Assembly (NCBI GenBank): GCA_032358165.1
Contig: JAALGY010000015.1
Coordinates: 2,976,001 to 3,040,000, forward strand
Source: Diplosphaera chodatii
Taxonomy: Eukaryota > Chlorophyta > Trebouxiophyceae > Prasiolales > Stichococcaceae
Direction of reading: 5' to 3'
Length of the DNA stretch: 64,000 bases
In this document: one piece after another, positions 12,192 to 22,905 of the stretch
Layout of the letters: every line of letters starts with the position of its first letter
Numbering within the stretch: position 1 is the stretch's first letter
Notes under the pieces: generated by a model
Seen by the model: the letters and a program-made list of their open reading frames with translations, nothing else
Databases searched by the model: none
Told to the model about the DNA's origin: nothing
Translations under genes and position numbers: made by a program

Positions 12192-14152
12192 CTATTTGCT
12201 TTTGTTGCGTCGTTCCTCAGAGTATTTCTTGCGACACAGCTTGCAAACTGGTTGCAATCCATCATGCGCGATCCGGAGCGCATGGAACATCCGAGCGGTT
12301 TTTGCCTGCATGCACACCATGCGACGTGCTTGCTAGTAATCTGAGGCCAAATCAGTGGGCATGACCTCCTGTCATCCGGCAGCTGTCACCCGCAAGCCTT
12401 GCACACAGCTGCTCGCTCACCTCGCCACAGCTTGCACACCGCTTGATTGGTGGAACTTCTGACGGTGACGGTGCTTGCCTGCTGCGAACATATGTCAGCT
12501 GCTGGATTCGCTTACACTCAATGCAGTACGCCTCAAGCCCGTCCAAAGAGCAGCTGGTCCGGTGAAACTGCGACGCATCTTTTACCTGCAGCAACATGCT
12601 GCCTGTCATGCACAGGCCGGCTCAAAAGCCAGGCAGCCATGTGTCAGGCGGAGCGACATCCGGGACGAACTTTGCCAGTGACATCATCTCTTCTCGCAAC
12701 AGGCTTAGGCCTCTTCACGAGGTCGACGTGTGTGGACGTGCCGCTAGCACACCACCGCACCACCCGCACCTTGCCACACTCGAAGCACTCCTTTTCGCCG
12801 CCGGGTATGACCCTGCCGCGAGCCTGTACACGGGCGAGTTCCTCCTCGGCCAGACATGCCCTGCACACGCATGCCAGCGTCCCATCACACGGTGGCATGT
12901 CGCCAGCACATGGTGGCACACATGTGCGCCACACATCCAGGAGAATATTCGAACCGCCAGCAGGTGGACAAACGGAAGGAGGTTTGCCGGAGGCGACACG
13001 CACATTGCTCGAAAGTCCAGAGCCCAGAACTGCAGGTTCTGGACACGTAGCACGAGCGGTGGTGGCAGGCGAGCATGGGCATCTGGGTCCCGACCTGCAG
13101 CGAGCTCGTCGGCCGGAGCGATTCTGGCAGTTGATCGCGAAGAAGCCAGCGCGCAGCTCCAAGCCGCACCGCCGGCACACCTGGTCCTCCCCGGTGGGCG
13201 GGTACTCCACCCGGCCACACTTCCTGGACAGGCGAGGCAGGACCAGGACGTGAGCAGGCATCTGCCACCCTGTTCCGCGCTCTCAGCTGCACATGGTGTG
13301 CCCACCCCTAGCCCTAACGTACATGCAGGTGACATGTCCTGGGTACAGTTGCAAGCAATATACCTTAGGGCAGCATGACAGTCTCCTGACAATACCTGGG
13401 CCTGGGTTTGCGGGGCCACCGCTTGGCGTACGCCTCCGAGCTGCAGGCAAAGCACAGCGGCTTCCGCCCGTCCAGCGCCGTCTTCCTGCGCGGGAACAGC
13501 CGCAGAGGGTGCGTCTCGTTGCACTGCTGGCAGCGCTTGGTGCCGCCGCTGTCGCCGCCGTCAGGCTGCTGCGAGCCGGCCTGCTGTGCAGTGGCAACTG
13601 GCGGCGCCGCCGCCGCAGCTGCTGCTGCTCCTGGAGACGCTGGTGGCGTCGCAGCCGTCATCGATGCTGCCGTAACATCTGCTGCGGGCATGCCGCAAGT
13701 CGCCTGTCGGCCCTGCAATTGCACCACCCGGACCGCATGTGACGATCGCAGCCAGGCCCAAAAGAGTGACGCTGCTTGGCATCATGACCTGTGGCACTGC
13801 GACACACTATGTATGGCTGCACTCTCACCCGTGTGGAAGTCTGCAAGGCATCGTCTGCACCCTGCACTGCTGCCTCTGAAGTTGTGGCAGCAAAGCTTTG
13901 GATTTGGCGCCCACAGCTGCTGCTGCTGCTGCTGCCGCCCGCACTGCCGCGGAAGCTGCTGGCAGCATGGTGCTGCATGCCAGCATGCACGCGGCCCGCC
14001 GCCGCTGCACGATGGGTGCGCTGCAGGCGCAGCAACTGCTGCTGCGGGGCATGCGCTTGAGGGCGGAGCCGGCAGGGACGGTGCCGCACATTGCTGGGAA
14101 TGCTGCAGGACCAGTCGGCCCTCAGCTGAGGAGGGACTGAGACAGCTACCAT
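12192..14152 (-). CDS. Gene L: four-zinc-ribbon protein, left arm copy
   Basis: Six exons read leftward: 14152-13829, 13712-13396, 13223-13095, 12860-12770, 12585-12421, 12305-12192 (TAG stop), 379 residues. Exon 1 is low-complexity (Ser, Ala, Gln, His). Ribbon 1 lies in exon 2 (CQQCNETHPLRLF then CFAC); ribbon 2 spans exons 3 and 4 (CRRCGLELRAGFFAI then CRAC); ribbon 3 spans exons 4 and 5 (CFECGK, VKDASQF, DGLEAYCIEC); ribbon 4 spans exons 5 and 6 (CASCGE, AKTARMF, DGLQPVCKLC). The gap between cysteine pairs is 22 residues in all four. The protein ends basic, KKYSEERRNKSK. The start ATG is conserved in gene R. Zinc binding is inferred from the spacing; the function is unknown. Confidence 0.75.
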
Positions 14153-15041
14153 TTGCTGTGCCTAAGCACGTGCGTACGCCTGCACGCAGTACATCATGCT
14201 GTTGGCCCACGCTGTAGTCACACCGCGGCATGTCAGCAGCGGATACATGTCAGTCCAAATACTGGCCCGCACAAGGTCTGCTGCGTGCCGCAACGCTGCA
14301 TATGTGATGCAATGGACATCTGGCCGTCGCAAATACGGCAAGTCGAGCTCCAACGAGATGGGAGGTCTCGCACCAAATCTCCTGCCTCAGTGATGAGTTG
14401 CCCTACTATAGGCTCATCTCTCTCCACACGGCTTGCAGATCAGCTGTCAGAGGTGTATGAACGACTCAATGACAGCAAGATGCATTGCTAGTACGCCCTG
14501 TTGCTGCCTTCTGCCGAAAGTCTACTTTCAACCTCGCCACCTACCACGCCATAACAGGTGGCAGCGCTGCCGAAGGGTCATATCAATCAGCGTGCAGCTT
14601 GCCAAGCGCATGTGTGTGACGCAGCACACGTTGCGGATGTTCCTCCCTCGAACGTATGTTGCACATGCACACCAATTTCAATCCAGGATTACCCGACACT
14701 GCCGCATGCATGTGCTGCTTCCAGGTAGACATCAGCAACTTCTTGAATGTGACATAATGACAGTCGACTAAGAACGCGGGAGTACAGGAATCGGATCACG
14801 ACGCATCCCTCTGCTTTCCCAGTTGATCTGCTACCACCCCGCCTGCCATCGGCTATCACAGCAGCAGCGGCGTCCCCAAACGAGCCATGCCGCGGGAGCC
14901 CTGTTCCACAGACAGCACCCATCTTGCCCATCTTGGCGAACTGGCAGCCGTCACTTCATGCCTGCCATCGCGACCACATACGCTCGTAAGCAGTGTGCCA
15001 AGTGCATTGTTGCAGATACAATGTGACAGCCACCTCTGCAA

Positions 15042-15503
15042 TCACTTGTTGTGCCTGCTGTGCCCTTTCTGCAGCTGGTCGAACTTTTGCCAGCCGCAGC
15101 AGCAAGAGCATGGTGTGCTCATGGTCAAGCCCGCAGACAGGGTGTCGCTCACCAGGCAGCTGAAGGCGCTACCGCAGTAGCCGCACTGCCGCTGCCTGGC
15201 AAGCGACGACGGCTGTCCATCAGGCAGCTGCGCGTTGCCGCCGCTTGCTAGCATGGCAACCAGACACCGGCCAGCTGCCGTTGCTGTGGCGCCGGCGCCC
15301 GCCCCGGCGGCTGCAGGGCTGCCATCGGCACGGCTAGCGCCAGCAGCGCAGGTGGTGCGGCGGCCTGCCACGGCTGCTGCAGGGCTGCCATCGGCATGGC
15401 AAGCGCCAGCAGCGCAGGTGGTGCGGCTGCCTGCCACGGCTGCTGCAGGGCTGCCATCGGCACGGCTAGCGCCAGCAGCGCAGGTGGTGCGGCGGCCTGC
15501 CAC
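15042..15503 (-). CDS. Ala/Gly-rich open frame ending in a paired-cysteine module
   Basis: An open frame of 153 codons whose N-terminal part is translated minisatellite (repeats of about 22 residues containing TTCAAGA and DGSPAAA). The C-terminal part reads RQCGYCGSAFSCLVSDTL, then PCSCC and a basic tail ending GHSRHNK, a C-x2-C-x21-C-x2-C arrangement close to the ribbons of the neighbouring genes. No ATG is conserved and an alternative splice donor (GTGAGC) lies directly after SCL, so the last part may be intronic. The right-arm counterpart is broken. It could be an independent gene, an upstream exon of gene L, or chance. Confidence 0.3.
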   Translation of the reverse strand: MAGRRTTCAAGASRADGSPAAAVAGSRTTCAAGACHADGSPAAAVAGRRTTCAAGASRADGSPAAAGAGAGATATAAGRCLVAMLASGGNAQLPDGQPSSLARQRQCGYCGSAFSCLVSDTLSAGLTMSTPCSCCCGWQKFDQLQKGHSRHNK

Positions 15504-15775
15504 GGCTGCTGCAGGGCTGCCATCGGCATGGCAAGCGCCAGCAGCGCAGGTGGTGCGGCGCCCGCCCCGGCTGCTGCAGGGCTGCCATCGGCACGGCTAG
15601 CGCCAGCAGCGCAGGTGGTGCAGCGGCCTGCCACGGCTGCTGCAGGGCTGCCATCGGCATGGCAAGCGCCAGCAGCGCAGGTGGTGCGGCGCCCGCCCCG
15701 GCTGCTGCAGGGCTGCCATCGGCACGGCTAGCGCCAGCAGCGCAGGTGGTGCGGCTGCCTGCCACGGCTCGCTGG
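15318..15775. repeat. Minisatellite, about seven units of 65-66 bp
   Basis: Units start GCTGCCATCGGCA and end GGCTGCTGCAGG; starts are near 15318, 15384, 15450, 15516, 15582, 15647 and 15713. Most are 66 bp (22 codons), and those with CGCCCGCCCCGG are 65 bp, which shifts the frame. Two versions alternate (CACGGCTAGC and CATGGCAAGC), suggesting growth by doublets. The matching place in the right arm has a single unit. Confidence 0.9.
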
Positions 15776-16622
15776 GGCAGGGGGGCGGTTCCAAGATTCC
15801 AATAATCCAAGATTCCAGGGGCCGTCCGGCAACAAGTTGATCGTCTGCACCGCTGAGCAAAGGCTCCTTCGCTCTGGCTGTGTGACCACCGCTGCCGGTG
15901 CTGCCCCTTCTGTTGCAACGTTCTGCTGCAGGGTACGCAGGAGGGTGCTGTCGCCGATGTGCACTGACTGTGGCTCAACGCCTCTGGCAAGCACGCTGCT
16001 ACTGCTGCTGCTGCTGCTGGTGCTGCTGTTGGTGGCGGCAATGGCGGTCTCTTGGGTTGAAATGTGCACTGCAGGGCTGGCCCCGGCGCGACAGTGCTAA
16101 GAAGCACTTTATGCACTGATTACCAGGGTACTGCCCCTGACGCCGGAAGGCATCAGGCAACAGCGGCTGTGCCGCTCAGCAGGCGCTGCTGAGCCTTGAC
16201 ACGACCGCCGCAGCTGCTGCTGCCGCGACCACCGCCGCCACCATCGCAACCTCTGGACGCCTGGCAGTACAGCCTTACACATTCGTAGCCAAAGAGGATG
16301 AACAGCTGTGCATTCGCCACGAAGTCGCAGCATGGGACGATGCTGTCTGATGTGCAGTGTGGCCTGCACAATGCAGCACTGCACATGGGTCTGCTTAGGA
16401 CGCCTGCAGCGCTAGTCAGATGTCTGGCTGTGGAAACCTGCATCACATTGTTTCCATCGTTGTTTCGTGGCCAAGATGGAGCATGAATCACAACTTTGGG
16501 TGACCCACAAGATGCCTGTACACAGGATAACGCAGCAAGCTCATTGCATGTCCCACCAATCAGGGTAAGCATGTGCCTCTGTATAGTTTCTGCAGTTGCT
16601 GCATCACATCAGTATATGAATG

Positions 16623-18645
16623 TCATTCTTCCTTTTCCCCGCCACTGCGCCATCGTTGTTGTGCTGCTAATGTACAGAGCTTGCACTGATGGCTCAACCC
16701 GTCCGATGTCCCGCGGACCGAATAATAATCCGACCGAGACTTCTCCTATGTGCAGAGATAATAAGTGGTTTGCTGCTCAGCCATACTTCCATAGCCTTCG
16801 CATGAAAGCGATGTTCCAATCTCGCAGCAGGCAGCCATTGTAAAAAGTGCGCCACTGCCGGCTCACCTTGCCGCAAGCTCCACACCGTTTCAGCAAAGGA
16901 GCCGCTGACTCTGGAGGGCCAAGCCTCCCTCGTACAAATTCCCTAGAGACACTCTTCTTACAATCGGAGCAATAGCTCTGCAGTCCATCAAGGTTTGAGC
17001 TGCGACCAAATGCCGAGGCGTCTTTGACCTTGCACGAAGAATGTCGCATTATCAGCAGGGACTGATCCCTGCTTGATTGCATCTGCTAAGTCGTTGACAG
17101 CCGTCCAAAGGTGAGAGAACTAATCGTACCATAGATTCTTCTTGGTTTAATCAATGTAATTATGTTAATTTGCTTATGAAAGATTTAAAAATACAATGGT
17201 GTCACGCATTTGGTGAGTGCTCCGTGCACAAGCAGGGTGTGCATGGAGCAACCTGCACAGCATAATGCAAAGCACTGGGCATCAGGCGCACCTGGCCACA
17301 TCTCCTGCACTCCTTCTCGGCTGGCAGGGCAACTGGCCTGTTGCGCATGGCTAATCGGCGTCTGAGAGCATCCTCAGATTGGCATGGCCTACGTACAAGT
17401 TGCCGGTATTGCTTTTAGCAGATGCCAGCACACGGGTGTACACTCATGCTTTGCAGCGGTACAAGGTGCCAGGTGCTGTCAAGCCTGAAATTGCAAGCAG
17501 CAAGACTTATGCGGAGCAGCATATGACACTCCATTACCCACACTTGCCAACCTGCAACGCGAGTGACGGCCGCAGCACAAGGTACCATCCATGGCAAAGA
17601 AGCTGGCTGGCAGTTCCAGCCCGCACTTTATGCATTGCTGTGGCTCCTGAGTGGGCGGATGGGCACGAGGCAACAGCCTGGACCTGTGAGGAACCAACAT
17701 GTCATGATTCCATCAGCCAGTGACACCCTCGCGGCACACCACCAGCACAACCAGTTGCAGCATGACGCCAGCTTGTCTACAGAGGGGCAGCTTGGCACTT
17801 GCAGGCGATGTGTGAATGTCCGGCATAAAGGCTTGTCTTGGACCTTGTGTGGATGAGCCTATCGCCTGGGTAGAGCCGGTCCCTACCTGGGTTTCCGGGG
17901 CCGCCGCTCTTCATTCACCTCCGCACGACATCCGAAGCACAGCGGCCGGCGGCCGTCTGGCGATGCCTTCATGCGCGGGAACAGTCGCAGCGGGTACGTC
18001 TTGCTGCAACGCTGGCAGCACTTCACATCGCCGCTGCCGCCGTTCTTGGGCTGTGCAGTGTTTTGCTGTGCAACGGCACATGGCTGCACGGGCTCTGCGG
18101 AATTCGATGCTGCTGCTGCTGCTGCTGCTGCGGCGGCGGCGGTGCGCTGCGCAGCAGAGCCGCCACCCAGTGTCAGCCTGTCCTACAGGTGGTGGATGCG
18201 CAATGCATGTCATGCTTGACAAAGCACCTGACTCTTGACAGGCACCCGACTCTTGACAAGCACCCGGCACAGATGTATGCTGTACTGACATCATGCCTGT
18301 CTTCCGTAGCTGCTGGAAGCTCACCCTCACGCAGACGCCGGAAGTGTCAGCTGCCTGACGCACTGCCGCCCCAGGAGATGTGGCCGCAAGACTGCCTGGC
18401 CAAAGCCCATGGCATCTGCTGCTGCCGCAGGTGTTGCCGCCCGCCCCGGCGATGCCATGCATGCTGCCAGCTGCACTGCGCTGCACACTCACATGCCATC
18501 GGTCCGCCCGATGCCAGCGGCGCAGGTGGCAAGGCTGCCGCTGCGGTGCGGCGCCGGCTGGAGGCGCAAGTACATGGCGGCGCTCCGTGTGATGCATGAC
18601 CAGCCGCCCGGAAGCTGCTGCCGAAGCCGTTGTGCCGGGAGACAT
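16623..18645 (-). CDS. T1: four-zinc-ribbon protein, subtype I
   Basis: Exons read leftward: 18645-18325, 18182-17887, 17683-17552, 17388-17292, 17028-16867, 16745-16623, giving 376 residues with phases as in gene L. Ribbon starts are CQRCSKTYPLRLF, CIKCGLELPASFF, CRRCGQ plus VKDASAF, and CGACGK plus EKSRSDY. Ribbon 3 has 21 instead of 22 residues between its cysteine pairs. The start is the ATG of MSPGTTASAAASG, conserved in position in all array copies. The acceptor of exon 4 is GTAG rather than GCAG. The fourth intron carries an AT-rich insertion (17110-17196). All exons are open, so the gene may be active. Confidence 0.7.
17110..17196. repeat. AT-rich insertion in an intron of T1
   Basis: Between CAAAGGTG and GTGTCACGCATTTGG, T1 has about 87 bp of AT-rich sequence containing ATGTAATTATGTTAATTTGC. 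The same intron of T7 and T8 reads straight from AAAGGTG or ACAGGTG into GTGTCACACA, so the stretch was added in T1. Confidence 0.65.
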
Positions 18646-20873
18646 GTTGCCAGGCGGAGCTGCACCACCAGTTGCAGGAGCGCCTGCATGTGCGGCATGT
18701 GCTGCCGTGTGAGCATGCTGAGGATGGTGAGCGGTGCCGTGACAGCTGGCACAACATTGAGCACATGGCACGCGGGTCCGACTGGCTCGCACATGCTCCT
18801 GCATCATGTCAAGGCATGCTCATGTAGATCACACACCGGTGCTCGTTGCAGGTTAGCACCCTCAGCTCACCCTCAGCTGTTGGGAGAAGAGCGGTCACCT
18901 CTAATCCCTGTTCAGTGGCTGATTGCTCAGTGGTCAGTGCTGCGCCCGCAGTCCAGTCCCAACCGTTTGCATCATTGAGTGCACCGTGACTGGTGTTGCA
19001 ACTTGAACTTCGTTAGATTGCCTGCAATGCAAAATCTGATCTTTGAACGCAACCGTGACAGCGCTGTCCAGTGCTGTATGTACCACTTGTCAGCGTGTAA
19101 CTGTGTCGCGTGCAGTGATGTTTCAGGTAATGTGCACTGTGAATCTGGGATGATGGTTCAGGTGCCAGCTGGCATGCTGCGCATGCCTATGCTGCTTCCA
19201 GGCACCCTGCTGTTAGTTTGACCCCCCCCCAGGGGGGTCAAACTTGTACGGTCGAGTTGCTCAACGCGATACTCCTTTCCAAATGCTATGAAATTGGCGG
19301 GCTGCTGGCCGCGGACCGTCCATTCAGGCTGCTGGCAGCGATATGTGCACTCGTAGTGATTGTATGATGCTGTTGCGACGCGGTGGGACGATGCGATACA
19401 GGCATTGAGGCGTTTTTCGAGGCAGATTCTGGCGTAAAGTCACCCTTCTGTTGGAGATGGGGAGTACAGGCACAATTTACACCGGGTAGAGGATTACTGC
19501 ACCAGCTTGCCTTTCCGCTGGCCGCCCTCCAAAAGGGGTCAAACTCGCGCTCGCTTTGCGAACGCCAATTGTTTGGCCTGCTGTTGGTGTTGTGCCATGT
19601 GACGATGAGATTGGTGGTGCATTGATGGTTGATGATCGTGCTGAGGACAATCTTGAATGCTGTGTGTGCTTGATCCTACGACTGTGCTGCCGCTGCTGCT
19701 GCGTTCTGTGCAGCACTATGGTTGTGCTGCTGGCTGGGCTGTGTGCTCTGTGCTGTCAGTGTCCTGGCGACATCGAAGCATTCACAACGTAGGTGCAGAG
19801 TACCGGTAAAAGGATGGCGCATGATGAGCAGTGCAGCTATGTAGGCAGTCCTGCCTGATGAGCTGCTCGCCGTGCTGCCACCGTTGGCATTTCAGACACT
19901 GCACTGCAGCATCGCCGTCTCAACTGCAGCCAGCTGCTGGGATACACCTCCTGCTTCATAACCTGCACACGCCAGGTGAGATGTCACACACAGCCATGGC
20001 GAGCTGGCCGGATGGGAAGTGCAATGTCACAAGCATTCATCGTTTCCACTGGGCACGGCAGCAGCAGGTAGACACGATGCAGGCTATTGTTTACAGCCTC
20101 CTGCATGCGGCGCGGCACAGTCCGATCATTCAACATTGCACGCTTTCTACAGCACAAAGCCGGGTCGAAGCCGAGCAGAGGATCGTTCGTGAATGACGAC
20201 ATCTTGGATATCTCACCTAGGCAGGCAGCCTGTTCGGTGACTGCACCCTTGCCACCGAGCTGCAGGATGCTGCCATGTACCACATCTCCTGCATCGCAAC
20301 GACCGCAGGCCAGCCCGCCGCCGCCGCTGCTGCTGTGGCGTCGGCGGCGGCAGTGGCGGCTGCTGTCAGCCCAGCAGCCGATGTGTGCCCGGACACTGCA
20401 GGGCTGGCCCCCAGCGGGACAGTGCTGACAAGTAGGTCGCCCGTCATGCGCTGATTAGCAGGGCGCCGCCTCTGACGCCGGCAGGTGTAAGGCAAAAGCC
20501 GCTGCGCCGCTCAGCGGGGGCTCCTGAGAGATGACACCACTACCGCAGCTGCTGCTGCCACCCACTGCTGCCGCCACCGTTGCAATCACTCGACGCCCGG
20601 CAGTGAAGCCGTATGCTTTCGCAGCTCACATGGGGTGCACAGCTGAGAGTTCGCCACCAGGTCGTAGGATGGCATGATGCTGCCCTGATGTGCAATGGGG
20701 ACTTGGCAGCATGGCGCTCACGTTGGATTGTTCAGGACGCCTGTGGCGCTAACCATCTGTCTCGTCGGGCGACCCTGCATGATGGATGTACACATCATGC
20801 AATCGGTCAGCATATGATGTGCAGCCCATGTGGGCGACAGCCACATCCCTAGCTAATTGCATCTGGAACTTGC
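18646..20873. other. Spacer T1/T2
   Basis: Repeated spacer type with triplet tracts near 20310-20360. It differs from the other spacers by the 350-bp insertion at 19215-19567. A - strand frame (19984-20283, about 99 codons, with RKRAMLNDRTVPRRMQEAV) recurs in other spacers. No confident gene. Confidence 0.5.
19215..19567. mobile_element. Non-autonomous element with inverted ends (MITE-like)
   Basis: Other spacers read CACCCTGCTGTTTGG without interruption; here about 350 bp separate the halves. The left end begins AGTTTGACCCC and folds directly on itself (19215-19244), and GGGGTCAAACT at 19535-19545 is the inverted match near the right end, followed by about 20 bp before the host sequence resumes. 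TGTT occurs at both junctions and may be the target duplication. No coding region is apparent. Confidence 0.6.
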
Positions 20874-22905
20874 CTAACGAGGTCGTCGGGGCAACATGGG
20901 CTGCACCTGCATGGCATGTGTACGTATCATACACCAACATGTGTACCAACCTTGAGACTTCCGGCCATTGCGCCGTCTTTGTTGTGCTGCTGAGGAACAG
21001 ACCCTGCACTCGGTATGCAGCCCATCCGCTGCCGAACGCATTGTATAGAAGTCGTGGCGATACTTCTCCTGTGTGCAGACACGAAGTGGTATTTGCTCAA
21101 CACCTGCCCTTAGAAGATCTTGCAAGTGCACTTGCAGAGTTGATCATCGTATGCAATTTCACCTCACGGCAGGCAGCACTGCAGGTTTTCATTTGGGGGC
21201 CAGCTCACCTTGCCACAGCTTGCACAACGTTTCACCTCTAGGAATGCTGATTCCGGAGGGGCGAGCCTCCCTCTTTGAGTGCTGTTTGTGTGTGTCTTCT
21301 TACAGTCGCAGCAGTAGCTGTGTAGTCCGTCAACGTTCCGCGCATAAAAACTGAATTGCGCGGCGTCCTTGACCTGCAGTACTACAAGATGTCATCTTGT
21401 AACAGCACTGTGACTAGAGGCCACTTGATGTCTGCTGCTGGCACTGATGTACCATAGCGGGACGATCACCCAAGGGCTCCATGTTGGACATCGCAAAGCG
21501 CTTGGCAGCAGGCACACCTCGCCACAATTCCTGCACTGCTTTTCAGTCGGCAGGGCTGCCGGCCTGGCTTGCGTAGTTTTCCAGCTGTTTCTGCACTTCT
21601 CAGACTGACATGCCCTGCACATATTTGCCCGACGTTGCGCATGATACATGGCAGCACAGAGGGTGAATAGTTGTGCTTTGCAGCAGAGGAAGGTGCTGGC
21701 CTGCTGCACTGGTTCACTTGGAGGCATGCAGACTGAATTGTTCTGGGTGCAGCAGCACGCAGTGTGACATTCAAGCACGTCTGTCACTGTCACCTGCAGT
21801 GGCTGTGACGGCCGCAGCTCCTTCTGCCATCAATGGCAAAGAAGCTGGCGGGCAGCTCCAGCCCGCACTTCCGGCACTCCTGCGGCTCCTGGGTGGGTGG
21901 ATGGGCACGGGGCTTTAGCCTGAACCTGCAGGACACCAAAAGGTGCAGCAAGGCTGGACACACTGGTACTGCCCGACTGCGTCACATCTGGCATCACAGG
22001 TCGTGACCATCAGCGGTACAGCACTCTGCTTATCTGGCAATGGGACCAGCTTTGAGCACACTGAGCCAGAACCTATATGTTTGTGGATGGTGCTTGATCT
22101 ACAACACTGTGTTTGCAATGGCATTACCGCATGGGGAAATGCAGCTGACCTGGGTTTGCGGGGCCGCCGCTCTTCATTCACCTCCGCACGACATCCGAAG
22201 CACAGCGGCAGGCGGCCGTCTGGCGATGCCTTCATGCGCGGGAACAGTCGCAGCGGGTACGTCTTGCTGCAACGCTGGCAGCACTTCACATCGCTGCTGC
22301 CGCCGTTCTTGGGCTGTGCAGTGTCCTGCTGTGCAACGGCACGTGGCTGCACGGGCTCTGCGGAATTCGATGCTGCTGCTGCGGCGGCGGTGCGCTGCGC
22401 AGCAGAGCCGCCACCCAGTGTCAGCCGGTCCTACAGGTGGAGGATGCGGAATGCATGTCATGCTTGACAAATCACCTGACTCTTGACAAGCACCCGACTC
22501 TTGACAAGCACCCGGCACAGATGTATGCTGTCCTGACATCATGCCTGTCTTCCGCAGCTGCTGGAAGCTCACCCTCACGCAGACGCCCAAAGTGGCAGCT
22601 GCCTGATGCACTGCCGCCCCAAGGGGTGTGGCGGCCGCAAGACTGCCTGGCCAAAGCCCATGGCATCTGCTGCTGCCGCAGGTGTTGCCGCCCGCCCCGG
22701 CGATGCCATGCATGCTGCCAGCTGCACTGCGCTGCACACTCACATGCAATCGGTCCGCCCTTGCTGAGCGATGCCAGCGACGCAGGTGGCAAGGCTGCCG
22801 CTGCGGTGCGGCGCCGGCTGGAGGCGCACGTGCACGGCGGCGCTCCGCGTGATGTGTGACCAGCCGCCCTGAAGCTGCTGCCGAAGCCAATGTACCGACC
22901 GGCAT
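20874..22905 (-). CDS. T2: four-zinc-ribbon protein, subtype II
   Basis: Exons read leftward: 22905-22573, 22430-22150, 21925-21794, 21614-21518, 21373-21209, 21068-20874, 400 residues. Ribbon 2 reads CRKCGLELPASFFAIDG and ends CRAC across the exon 3/4 junction; ribbon 3 joins CRNCGE to VKDAAQF and DGLHSYCCDC; ribbon 4 joins CASCGK to EKYRHDF and DGLHTECRVC. The tail after ribbon 4 is longer than in subtype I (QRRRNGRKSQGW to MLPRRPR). Exon 1 and about 300 bp upstream are nearly identical to T3 even though the 3' half belongs to the other subtype. Confidence 0.7.

Larger units (their letters stand above)
12127..16535 (-). repeat. Left arm of a 4 kb inverted repeat
   Basis: Reverse complement matches 58535-62527 along its length: gene L matches gene R, and the spacer blocks match in order (for example 14856-15041 with 59611-59796, and 16153-16535 with 58535-58960). 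The outer end lies near 12127, where the GCAGTGCATCTGCA block stops matching, and the inner end near 16535. The arm is longer than its partner, mainly because of the minisatellite at 15318-15775. Confidence 0.85.
14153..16622. other. Spacer between gene L and T1
   Basis: Contains, reading leftward, a block shared with array spacers (15.8-16.5 kb), the minisatellite, an open frame with paired cysteines ending at 15042, and blocks at 14162-14427 that match the right arm. The counterpart of the right-arm frame at 60240-60494 is split here between two frames (14162-14353 and 14233-14427). Confidence 0.5.

Noticed and set aside
15235..16116. Several overlapping Ala-, Cys- or Trp-rich frames in the minisatellite
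   Set aside because: A 66-bp unit is a multiple of three and stays open in several frames on both strands by construction; only the frame running on into CGYC was kept, at low confidence.
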